NCBI GenBank assembly: GCA_002308155.1
Contig: DBVQ01000007.1
Span: 1 to 7,173, forward strand
Reading direction: 5' to 3'
DNA: 7,173 nucleotides
DNA from: Christensenella sp. UBA1260
GTDB taxonomy: Bacteria > Bacillota > Clostridia > Christensenellales > CAG-917
This document shows, piece by piece, positions 1 to 5,945 of the stretch (position 1 is the first letter of the stretch; every line of letters starts with the position of its first letter). A model generated the notes under the pieces. That model saw only the letters and a program-made list of their open reading frames with translations, was not told the origin of the DNA and did not search any database. The position numbers were made by a program, and so were the translations under genes.

Positions 1-336
1 CAAGACAAGTCTAATATTTGTTCCGGCTGCGATTCAAGGTGAGGTTGTGATCCCGGACAGTGTGACAGCCGTGTCCTATAATGCATTCAATAGATGTACT
101 GGCGTGACCTCTGTCACAATTCCTGCCAGCGTTACATCCATGAGCAATTCTGTGTTCTCAGGTTGCACGGGCTTGACATCAATCACAGTTGCAGAGGACA
201 ACCCAAATTATAGTAGTCAAGGCGGAATCTTGTACAATAAAGACAAGACAAGTCTAATATTTGTTCCGGTTGCGATTCAAGGTGAGGTTGTGATCCCGGA
301 CAGTGTAACAGTCATGTCCTCTGATGCATTCAATAG
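1..336 (+). repeat. 81-codon tandem duplication in the leucine-rich-repeat gene
   Basis: Bases 1-93 and 244-336 are direct repeats offset by exactly 243 bases (81 codons). The first 63 bases differ at one site (C27 against T270, giving Ala against Val). Over 93 bases I count six differences, after which the copies drift apart. The left copy is cut by the window edge, so the repeat may continue upstream. The near-identity at DNA level, against much looser similarity of the other leucine-rich units, points to recent duplication or gene conversion. Confidence 0.85.
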
Positions 337-679
337 CCGTGCAGGTATTACATCTATTGTACTCCCAAACAATCTTACCTCTATAGGATGGTGGTTCAAC
401 GGGTGTACAGGATTGACGACTATTACGATTCCAGTCAGCGTGACATATATAGAAAGTTGGGTGTTTGAGGATTGCAGTTTGACGTCCATAATTTATGAAG
501 GAACAATATCGCAATGGAATGCGATTTCAAAATCAAATGGATGGGACTATGGCACTGGCAATTACACAGTCTACTGCACGGATGGAAACATTGAGAAAGC
601 CCCTGCATCTTCAGGCAATCAAGGCGCCGGAGGTGAAGGCGGTCAAGGAGGTGGCGGCCAAGGTGAAATGCCGGGCTAA
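1..679 (+). CDS. BspA-like leucine-rich-repeat surface protein, 3' end (5' partial)
   Basis: The reading frame is open from base 2 to the TAA at 677-679, so the window holds only the C-terminal ~225 residues; the start and any signal peptide lie outside. The protein is built of ~23-residue units of the form 'IPxSVTxIxxxxFxxCTGLTSIT', the signature of BspA-type (LRR_5) leucine-rich repeats. Family members are usually secreted or surface proteins that form a curved solenoid and bind host or matrix ligands. One longer insert unit (NPNYSSQGGILYNKDKTSL, then FVP) is the usual BspA variant repeat. After the last repeat come an IIYEGTISQWNAI segment and a YTVYCTDGNI segment, a common end cap in gut Firmicutes. 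A glycine/glutamine-rich tail (614-676) follows. There is no LPxTG motif, charged tail or C-terminal membrane helix, so how it would be held on the surface cannot be seen here. The gene converges on the minus-strand block and ends at a shared terminator. The family call is firm; the ligand is unknown. Confidence 0.88.
   Translation, partial: KTSLIFVPAAIQGEVVIPDSVTAVSYNAFNRCTGVTSVTIPASVTSMSNSVFSGCTGLTSITVAEDNPNYSSQGGILYNKDKTSLIFVPVAIQGEVVIPDSVTVMSSDAFNSRAGITSIVLPNNLTSIGWWFNGCTGLTTITIPVSVTYIESWVFEDCSLTSIIYEGTISQWNAISKSNGWDYGTGNYTVYCTDGNIEKAPASSGNQGAGGEGGQGGGGQGEMPG
614..676 (+). other. Glycine-rich C-terminal tail of the leucine-rich-repeat protein
   Basis: The last 21 codons encode a low-complexity tail rich in Gly, Gln and Glu that ends in EMPG. 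It follows a short Pro/Ala/Ser linker after the repeat end cap. It has no sortase motif or hydrophobic stretch. It is probably a flexible terminal extension; its function is unknown. Confidence 0.7.
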
Positions 680-703
680 AACAAAAAACTAACTTTAAAC
701 AAT

Positions 704-731
704 AAAAAACGAGCGTTAAACGCTCGTTTTT
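704..731. terminator. Bidirectional intrinsic terminator between convergent genes
   Basis: A perfect CGAGCG/CGCTCG stem (710-715 with 721-726) with a 5-nt TTAAA loop is flanked by an A-tract (704-709) on the left and a T-tract (727-731) on the right. It therefore reads as hairpin plus U-tract on both strands. It lies 24 nt after the stop of the leucine-rich-repeat gene and 17 nt after the stop of the minus-strand small membrane protein, so it can serve both. Confidence 0.9.
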
Positions 732-748
732 GTTTTAGTTTGCTTCAA

Positions 749-985
749 TCAAGCAAGCTGGTCTATCTTCTTTTTTGCTGCAAAGTAGCGGACTTCGCCG
801 ATGATAAACAGCAAGCCTGCCACGACAAACATTGTGATGCCGATGCCCATGCCTACGCTGCCCGGGACAAGGAAATAAAATGCCAAGCCGATTGAGAAAG
901 CAAGGAAAGCCACAAGCAAGAATATGATCATAACGTTTGTGTTTGAAAGTTCAGCCATTTTTTTGCCAAGAGTTTCGTTTTGCAT
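749..985 (-). CDS. Small two-helix membrane protein, function unknown
   Basis: A 78-residue protein with two clear hydrophobic segments at about residues 18-40 and 45-63, separated by a short PGSVGMG turn. A polar N-terminus (MQNETLGKKMAELSN) precedes them and a basic cytoplasmic-looking end (RYFAAKKKIDQLA) follows. The positive-inside rule would place both ends in the cytoplasm. The ATG at 985-983 is supported by an excellent ribosome binding site (AGGAGG, complement of 991-996, 5 nt from the start). It lies downstream of the aminopeptidase gene but beyond that gene's terminator, so it depends on read-through or on its own promoter. A TATAAA box (complement of 1030-1035) is present, but no good -35 accompanies it. 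I do not recognise a family. Small membrane proteins of this kind are common in Firmicutes and mostly uncharacterised. The gene is well supported; no function is proposed. Confidence 0.8.
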   Translation of the reverse strand: MQNETLGKKMAELSNTNVMIIFLLVAFLAFSIGLAFYFLVPGSVGMGIGITMFVVAGLLFIIGEVRYFAAKKKIDQLA

Positions 986-1036
986 AAAAACCTCCTTTTG
1001 TTTTTGTTAGTTTGTGTCTTCAAGAAGTTTTTATAC

Positions 1037-1070
1037 AAAAAAAGACGCCCGACTTGCGGACGCCTCTTTT
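1037..1070 (-). terminator. Intrinsic terminator after the Xaa-Pro aminopeptidase gene
   Basis: On the minus strand a stem formed by the complements of 1057-1066 and 1042-1051 closes a 5-nt loop (1052-1056). Most pairs are G-C, with a few G-U wobbles. A run of seven T (complement of 1037-1043) follows. It begins about 14 nt after the aminopeptidase stop codon and closes the DUF3737-dut-aminopeptidase unit. Confidence 0.8.
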
Positions 1071-1079
1071 GGCTGTTTT

Positions 1080-2837
1080 TTAGATTGCGCGTGTGGCTTT
1101 TTTCAAATAGGCTTTGTGCTCGTCATCAAGAAGCGGGGACACCTTGTCGTACACTTCTTTGTGATAGGCGTTGAGCCATGCTTTTTCGTCTGCGCTCAGT
1201 TCATCCACATTGATTGCATCAAGGTCAAACGGGACGAGAGTAATCGGCTCAAACTTGAAGGTCGTGCCGTATTCGGTATCTTCGTTTTTGACGCAGAGGA
1301 GCATATTTTCGTGGCGAATGCCGTAGGCGTTTTCAATATAGATGCCCGGCTCGTCTGTGACAAACATCCCTGCTTGGAACGGTGCTGTATATTCGCTCAC
1401 CCAGTTGCTGACGCTTTGCGGGCCTTCGTGGACGTTCAAAAGATATCCAACGCCGTGCCCTGTGCCGTGGCGGAAGCTCTTGCCCTCTCTGAGCATAGGC
1501 TCGCGTGTGATGAGGTCAAGGGCGTTGCCGTATGTTCTCTCCGGGAAGACCGCGCGTGCAAGTGCGATGTGCGCTCTAAGAACAAGCGTAAAGTCGTGGC
1601 GCATATCCGCAGTCAGCTCGCCAAGCGCGTATGTTCTTGTGATGTCCGTTGTGCCATACAGGTATTGTCCGCCGCTGTCCACAAGCAGAAGCCCTTTTGC
1701 AAACACCTCTATGTTTGTTTCCGGCGTTGCAGAGTAGTGTATGATTGCGCCGTTTGAAAGATACCCGCAGATTGTGTCAAAGGAGAGGTCAACAAGTTTG
1801 TCGCTCTCGCGTCTGAACGCTTCAAGTTTGTCCGCAATGGAGATTTCGTCCATCTTGATTTTGCCGACGCTTTCTTTGAGCCACTTTTGGAACTTGACCA
1901 TTGCCACCGCGTCCTCAAGTTGAGCCTTCTTGCTGTTTGCAATTTCAACCTCGTTTTTGATTGCCTTTTTGAGTTCAACAGGGAAGATCTTCGCCGCTTT
2001 CTTGTCATTCATGACAAGGCTCAATGCATAGTTGGTTGCAAACTCGTCAAAGAGCACCTTGCCCTTTATCGCTTTCAAGTCGTCATAGATTGCAAGATAC
2101 GGTCTTATCACGATGCCGTCAAGCGCGAACTTTGTTTGTATGTCCTCAGAGAGTTTTGCCTTGTCAATATAGAGGATGAAATGCCCTTCGCCCACGAGCG
2201 CGTATGCATAATTGACCGGATTGTAGCGGATGTCGCTTCCGCGCAAGTTGAACAGCCATGCCACGTTGTCAAGCGAGCTGACGAGCGCAAAGTCGCAGCC
2301 TGCTTCTTTGACGTCCTTGACAAGGTTTTCAAGTTTGTTTTTGACGCTTTCGCCCGCCTCTTCAAACGGGATGATGTATGCCGCGGTTGCAGGGAGTGCC
2401 GGACGGTCCTTCCAAATCTCGTCAATGATTTTGCCGTCGTCAATGAGCTGGACGTTCGGGACTTTTGCTTTGAGTTCGTTCACAAAATATACGTCCGCGA
2501 TAGAGAAGTCAAAAGCCACCTTTGGGGAGTCCTTCAGGGCTCTCAAATATTCGTTGATTCTCGGCACGTCCTTTTCGCCCGCCTTCATGAGCTTTGTGCC
2601 CGAGGCTTTGAGTTCTTTTGCCGCTTGCAAGAAGTATCTGCCGTCTGTCCAGAGCGCGCTCTCTTTTTCGGTCACGACAAGCGTGCCCGCGCTTCCCGTA
2701 AATCCCGAGAAGAACTCGCGTGCCTTGAAATGATCCTCAATGTATTCGCTGCCATGATCGTCGCTTGTGAACACGATGTATGCGTCATAGCCGCGTTCCT
2801 TCATAAGTTGTTGAAGTTTTGCAATTCTTTCTTTCAT
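1080..2837 (-). CDS. Xaa-Pro aminopeptidase (M24B, long three-domain aminopeptidase P)
   Basis: A 585-residue dinuclear-metal peptidase expected to release the N-terminal residue from peptides with proline in position two, in the cytoplasm. The length fits the long, three-domain form of aminopeptidase P rather than the ~440-residue E. coli PepP type. Two creatinase-like N-terminal domains cover about residues 1-300; LFNLRGSDIRYNP (195-207) is a typical signature. The pita-bread catalytic domain occupies about 305-530. All five metal ligands are visible: D387 (VDSGG), D398 (TTDITR), H461 (HGTGHGVG), E496 (TDEPGIY) and E510 (RHENML). The substrate-site histidines H367, H457 and H470 are also present. 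A ~55-residue helical C-terminal region typical of the long form follows. The ATG at 2837 has a GAGGTGA ribosome binding site (complement of 2844-2850). It begins 19 nt after dut and is probably co-transcribed with it. No key residue is missing. Confidence 0.95.
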   Translation of the reverse strand: MKERIAKLQQLMKERGYDAYIVFTSDDHGSEYIEDHFKAREFFSGFTGSAGTLVVTEKESALWTDGRYFLQAAKELKASGTKLMKAGEKDVPRINEYLRALKDSPKVAFDFSIADVYFVNELKAKVPNVQLIDDGKIIDEIWKDRPALPATAAYIIPFEEAGESVKNKLENLVKDVKEAGCDFALVSSLDNVAWLFNLRGSDIRYNPVNYAYALVGEGHFILYIDKAKLSEDIQTKFALDGIVIRPYLAIYDDLKAIKGKVLFDEFATNYALSLVMNDKKAAKIFPVELKKAIKNEVEIANSKKAQLEDAVAMVKFQKWLKESVGKIKMDEISIADKLEAFRRESDKLVDLSFDTICGYLSNGAIIHYSATPETNIEVFAKGLLLVDSGGQYLYGTTDITRTYALGELTADMRHDFTLVLRAHIALARAVFPERTYGNALDLITREPMLREGKSFRHGTGHGVGYLLNVHEGPQSVSNWVSEYTAPFQAGMFVTDEPGIYIENAYGIRHENMLLCVKNEDTEYGTTFKFEPITLVPFDLDAINVDELSADEKAWLNAYHKEVYDKVSPLLDDEHKAYLKKATRAI

Positions 2838-2856
2838 AGTTCACCTCAAACAAGTC

Positions 2857-3306
2857 TCACTTGTTTCCAGTTGAGCCAAATCCGCTTATTCCGCGTTCGG
2901 ACTCGGCAAGCTCATCGACTTCTTCGAAGTCGGCTGTGAAATACGGCGCAACAACGAGCTGTGCGACACGCTCTCCTTTTTCAATGGATTGCGGCAAGAG
3001 GGAGTGATTGTGCATCGCCACCATAATCTCGCCACGATAGTCGCTGTCCACAACGCCGACCTTGTTGGCAGGGGCTATGCCGCGCTTGGATGCGAGCCCG
3101 CTTCTTGCATACACAAGCCCAACCGTGCCCTCAGGGAGCTCAATTGACAAGCCTGTGTGCACAAACTTGGTTTCGCCGCTCTCAATCACGAGGACGTCCT
3201 CGTCCATGCAGGCATAAAGGTCTGCGCCCGCCGCGTACGGAGTGCCGTATTTTGGAAGGATTGCGTCGGGGCTCAATTTTTTGATTTTCACAGAAACATG
3301 TTTCAT
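2857..3306 (-). CDS. dut: dUTP diphosphatase (dUTPase), trimeric type
   Basis: Hydrolyses dUTP to dUMP and pyrophosphate. This keeps uracil out of DNA and supplies dUMP for thymidylate synthesis. At 149 residues it is the usual length for the homotrimeric family, and all five motifs are in order: motif 1 AAGADLYA (25-32), motif 2 ARSGLASKRG (67-76), motif 3 NKVGVVDSDYRGE (81-93), motif 4 GERVAQLVV (111-119) and motif 5 RGISGFGSTG (138-147). D87 matches the catalytic aspartate and Y90 the tyrosine that packs on the deoxyribose. Motif 5 supplies the phosphate-clamping C-terminal arm. The ATG at 3306 is chosen over an in-frame GTG at 3339: it has an AGAGG ribosome binding site and gives the family's normal N-terminus, whereas the longer form would add 11 charged residues inside the upstream gene. 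One base separates it from the DUF3737 stop codon, which suggests translational coupling. Confidence 0.96.
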   Translation of the reverse strand: MKHVSVKIKKLSPDAILPKYGTPYAAGADLYACMDEDVLVIESGETKFVHTGLSIELPEGTVGLVYARSGLASKRGIAPANKVGVVDSDYRGEIMVAMHNHSLLPQSIEKGERVAQLVVAPYFTADFEEVDELAESERGISGFGSTGNK

Positions 3307-3307
3307 A

Positions 3308-4156
3308 TCAGTTTCCTCTCGTTTGTATTTGCGCCTCACAGCGCACTTTGCTGTCGTTTGTCAGTATGATTTCGCCGTAGCTGTCGGCAACTATGTTGCC
3401 GGATTTCGGGTTTTTGACCGATGTTATCTCGCCCACGATGTCCGCGTTGACGTCAGAATATTCAAAGGACAAATCGCAGTTTACCATCTTGCAGTTTTTG
3501 AGCGTCAAGCCATTGCAGTAGCAGAGCGGTTGAGTGCCTTCAATCGTGCAGTTTTCAAACGTGATGTTCTCCGCATACCACGCAAGATATTCGCCCTTTA
3601 TCACGCTGTTTTTCACGAGCACGTTCTTCGTATGCCAAAATGCGTCCTTTGTGTCAAGCACGCTGTCTTCAATCACGAGGTCATGGACGTATTGGAAAGA
3701 GTATTTCCCTTTGAGACGCAGGCGAGTGAAGGCTATGTGCGAGGACTCAAAAAACGCATATTCGCTCTCAACCGACACATCCTTGCCCACAATCCTATGG
3801 TTGCGCCAGCCAAACTCAGGGGAGATGACGGACGTGTTTAAAAGCTCTATGTCCGCGCACTCGCGTATCGCCTTGATGCCGTGCAATTTGCTGTCTCTGA
3901 CAGCAATTCTTTGAGAATACCAAAGTGCCGCTCTGCAATTTGCCGTCATTTCAACGCGTTCAAGTGCGACGTTTTCGTCGTGCCAAAGCGGATAGCGCAA
4001 ATCAAAAAAGCAGTCTTTGAGCGAGATGTCTCTCGCCTCTTTGAGTGCAGACTCACCGTCCTCTTTGCCTTGAAATGTGCAGTTTCTGAGTTCAACTTCG
4101 TTCACTCCGTACAGCGCACGCTCTTCAGGAAAGTTTTTGTTTTCAATTATCTTCAT
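3308..4156 (-). CDS. DUF3737 family protein, predicted right-handed beta-helix
   Basis: A 282-residue protein that I recognise as DUF3737 from its characteristic run of motifs: an N-terminal F-P-E-E-R-A-L-Y (9-16), GESALKE (34-40), RYPLWHD (54-60), ALWYS (77-81), KDAFWHTKNV (170-179), GEYLAWYAENITFENCTIEG (188-207) and FEYSDVNADI (231-240). The body is a ladder of short strands ending in small polar residues (L-x-N-C, I-x-D-S, I-x-N-C). This is the pattern of a parallel beta-helix related in fold to pectate lyases. No signal peptide or membrane segment is seen, so it is probably cytoplasmic. No catalytic activity is established for the family that I know of, and none is proposed. The start ATG follows a GGGGGA-like weak ribosome binding site. 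A promoter is predicted upstream and dut follows after one base, so it is probably the first gene of a DUF3737-dut-aminopeptidase operon. Confidence 0.88.
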   Translation of the reverse strand: MKIIENKNFPEERALYGVNEVELRNCTFQGKEDGESALKEARDISLKDCFFDLRYPLWHDENVALERVEMTANCRAALWYSQRIAVRDSKLHGIKAIRECADIELLNTSVISPEFGWRNHRIVGKDVSVESEYAFFESSHIAFTRLRLKGKYSFQYVHDLVIEDSVLDTKDAFWHTKNVLVKNSVIKGEYLAWYAENITFENCTIEGTQPLCYCNGLTLKNCKMVNCDLSFEYSDVNADIVGEITSVKNPKSGNIVADSYGEIILTNDSKVRCEAQIQTRGN

Positions 4157-4186
4157 GGGTTTTCCCCCAAACTTAGTTCTATATTT

Positions 4187-4214
4187 AGTGTAGCAGAAAA
4201 TCTTGTTTTTGCAA
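4187..4214 (-). promoter_or_regulatory. Predicted promoter for the DUF3737-dut-aminopeptidase operon
   Basis: On the minus strand there is a TACACT -10 box (complement of 4187-4192) preceded by TGC, giving an extended -10 element. A TTGCAA -35-like box (complement of 4209-4214) stands 16 nt upstream. The -35 lies within the hairpin that follows the MATE gene. The match is moderate, and the hairpin may compete with promoter use or isolate it. Confidence 0.5.
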
Positions 4215-4220
4215 GATTTT
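4197..4220 (-). terminator. Hairpin at the end of the MATE gene, possible weak terminator
   Basis: A perfect 9-bp inverted repeat (AAAATCTTG 4197-4205 with CAAGATTTT 4212-4220) encloses a 6-nt loop. On the minus strand it abuts the MATE stop codon (4222-4220), sharing one base, and its 3' arm ends in four T. The stem is A/T-rich and the T-run short, so termination would be partial at best. It also contains the -35 box of the next promoter. Confidence 0.45.
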
Positions 4221-5812
4221 TATATCAGCGATTTAGGGTCATCCAAAAAATCGCTTTCCGGCTCCACGACTGTCGTCGGCTCGCCTTCCAAGTTTTCCAC
4301 AAGCCACGCCTCTGGCGACTGCGGAACATCAAGAGGCGTTTCGTTTTGTACGCCCGCCTCACCACTGTTTTCGTGGTTGTCAGCAGAATCAAAGGCAGGA
4401 ACTGCCCCGTCGGCGACAAACTTTTTGCACCAGATTCCCGATCTCAAAATGATGAAGCCCACGACGAGTTTTATGATTTCAAGCGACATTATCACCAGAT
4501 ACATCCAAACTGTGTCAAGGTCTGTGAGGCGCGAGAGCATAAACGCAACAGGCACAGGGATAACCCACGTGAAGAAGCTGTCAAACAGGAAGGTGACAAA
4601 CGTTCTTCCGCCTGCGCGGATTGTAAAGTACGCCGCATTGACGATTGCCTCAACAGGTACGAAGCACGCCGCAACGATCATGACCAAAGCGGCAAGATGC
4701 TTGACGTCGTCCGTGGTGTTGTAGATGTTTGGAAATACAAACGCAAGCCCGATATACAGCCCCGCAAGCAGAGTGCAGAAGAATGTTGAGAAAGCCATAA
4801 GCTTTCTCGATGTGTCCTTTGCGCCCTCTATATCGCCCGAGCCGAGGATGTTGCCAACAATTATGCCTGTCACTGCGCCCATTGTGATATAGCTCGCCGC
4901 AAACAGGTTGTTCATCGTGTTTTGGATGTTGAGCGCCGCGACTGTTGTCAAACCTCTCACCGAATAGCATTGAACTATGATGGATACACCTAGCGACCAA
5001 AGCACCTCATTGACAAAGACGGGCGTGCCCCTTTTGATGTATGCCTTGCAGTCTGCAAGCGGAACGGCGAGAGAGCGCCATACGCCCTTGAAATAAGGCA
5101 AGCGCTTTTTGTCCACGTGGCACCAGACAATGAGGATTATCATCTCCATATATCTTGAAACAACGGTTGCGATTGCCGCGCCCTTGACGCCCATTGCCGG
5201 CGCGCCGAGTTTGCCGTAGATGAGCACGTAGTTGAGGAAGAGGTTGACTGCCACTGCGACAAGCCCTGCCACCATAGGTGGCATTGTCTTTTGCGTGCTG
5301 CGCACCGTGCCTGCATACACCTGCGAAATGACAAATGGCGGAAGACCAATGGCCATCAAAGAGAGATAGGTTGTGCCATAGCCAAGCGTCGCGGCGATAT
5401 CGCCCTCTGCGCCGTTGTCTGTGAGATACAGGTTTATAATTGCTTTGCCCGCTGCACCGAATATTACGATGCCAATCGCCATTATGGCGAGCCCCCAATA
5501 CATGGAGAAGCGGATTGAGTGCTTCATACCTGTTTCGTTTTTTGAGCCGTAGTATTGGGCAGTGAAGATGCCAACGCCCGACGTTGCACCGAATATTGCA
5601 AGGTTGAACACAAACAGGAGCAGGTTTGCAATTGAAACGCCCGACATCTGCTCCGTGCCCACTTTGCCGACCATAATGTTGTCAAGCAGGTTGACGAAGT
5701 TGGTTATGACGTTTTGGATGAGTATAGGAACAGCAACGGCAAAGACCATCTTGTAGAATGCTTTGTCGCCGATGAGCTTGGAAAATATGTTTTGCTTCTT
5801 GTCCAGTGTCAT
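4220..5812 (-). CDS. MATE-family cation-coupled multidrug/metabolite exporter
   Basis: A 530-residue inner-membrane protein with twelve hydrophobic segments (roughly residues 21-43, 60-83, 103-121, 143-163, 180-200, 210-231, 265-284, 301-322, 338-359, 372-393, 405-427 and 435-457) in two pseudo-symmetric halves, as in MATE transporters. These use a Na+ or H+ gradient to export cationic drugs or metabolites. Family hallmarks include PILIQNVITNFVNLLDNIMVGKVG split around residues 29-52, the GAPAMGVKGAAIATVVSRY stretch at 203-221, and the second-half AALNIQNTMNNLF segment at 292-304. The substrate cannot be read from the sequence. Unusual is a ~65-residue hydrophilic, acidic C-terminal tail after W461 (rich in Glu, Asp, Pro and Ser), longer than the short basic end common in the family. 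The ATG at 5812 has a GAGGAG ribosome binding site 5 nt upstream. It is separated from ung by a terminator and from DUF3737 by 63 nt. Confidence 0.93.
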   Translation of the reverse strand: MTLDKKQNIFSKLIGDKAFYKMVFAVAVPILIQNVITNFVNLLDNIMVGKVGTEQMSGVSIANLLLFVFNLAIFGATSGVGIFTAQYYGSKNETGMKHSIRFSMYWGLAIMAIGIVIFGAAGKAIINLYLTDNGAEGDIAATLGYGTTYLSLMAIGLPPFVISQVYAGTVRSTQKTMPPMVAGLVAVAVNLFLNYVLIYGKLGAPAMGVKGAAIATVVSRYMEMIILIVWCHVDKKRLPYFKGVWRSLAVPLADCKAYIKRGTPVFVNEVLWSLGVSIIVQCYSVRGLTTVAALNIQNTMNNLFAASYITMGAVTGIIVGNILGSGDIEGAKDTSRKLMAFSTFFCTLLAGLYIGLAFVFPNIYNTTDDVKHLAALVMIVAACFVPVEAIVNAAYFTIRAGGRTFVTFLFDSFFTWVIPVPVAFMLSRLTDLDTVWMYLVIMSLEIIKLVVGFIILRSGIWCKKFVADGAVPAFDSADNHENSGEAGVQNETPLDVPQSPEAWLVENLEGEPTTVVEPESDFLDDPKSLI

Positions 5813-5835
5813 AGCTGCTCCTCAAAAGTAAAAGA

Positions 5836-5863
5836 AGTATATCACAAAGTTGTCGTCCTGCAA
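5836..5863 (-). promoter_or_regulatory. Predicted promoter for the MATE exporter gene
   Basis: On the minus strand a good -10 box, TATACT (complement of 5836-5841), lies 16 nt downstream of a weak -35, TTGCAG (complement of 5858-5863). A transcript start would fall about 17 nt before the ATG, leaving room for the GAGGAG ribosome binding site. It sits just after the ung terminator, which supports separate transcription. The weak -35 limits confidence. Confidence 0.45.
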
Positions 5864-5893
5864 ATCGTTTTGCGCAAAATATATACAAAAATC

Positions 5894-5919
5894 AAAAAAC
5901 AGCACCAAAAGTGCTGTTT
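5894..5919 (-). terminator. Intrinsic terminator after ung
   Basis: A perfect 9-bp stem (AAACAGCAC 5897-5905 with GTGCTGTTT 5911-5919) has a 5-nt loop. On the minus strand it is followed by six T (complement of 5894-5899). It lies 26 nt after the ung stop codon and separates ung from the MATE gene. Confidence 0.88.
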
Positions 5920-5945
5920 GCAAGGCTTTATAATGCGATTTTTTT

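Noticed and set aside
1..336. Repeated DNA at the left edge as a CRISPR array or mobile element end
   Set aside because: The repeats are in frame, 243 bases apart and encode leucine-rich-repeat protein. There are only two copies and no short palindromic repeats or inverted ends.
1014..1757. 247-residue plus-strand open frame over the 3' end of the aminopeptidase gene
   Set aside because: Antisense shadow of a certain gene. It begins in the leader of another gene and crosses a terminator hairpin.
1887..2939. 350-residue plus-strand open frame opposite the aminopeptidase gene
   Set aside because: It is the antisense of a gene with all catalytic motifs intact. The product is Cys/Val/Phe-rich without domains and there is no ribosome binding site.
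3307..3339. Longer dUTPase form starting at a GTG at 3339
   Set aside because: It would add 11 highly charged residues inside the upstream gene. The ATG at 3306 has a proper ribosome binding site and the family's normal N-terminus.
3242..4789. Plus-strand open frames opposite DUF3737 and the MATE gene
   Set aside because: They cross the boundary between two well-supported minus-strand genes, lack ribosome binding sites and have no recognisable motifs.
5864..5893. TTGCGC/GCGCAA-type short palindrome between ung and MATE as an operator
   Set aside because: It is a short A/T-flanked dyad just downstream of the ung terminator, with no repeat elsewhere in the window to support a regulator site.
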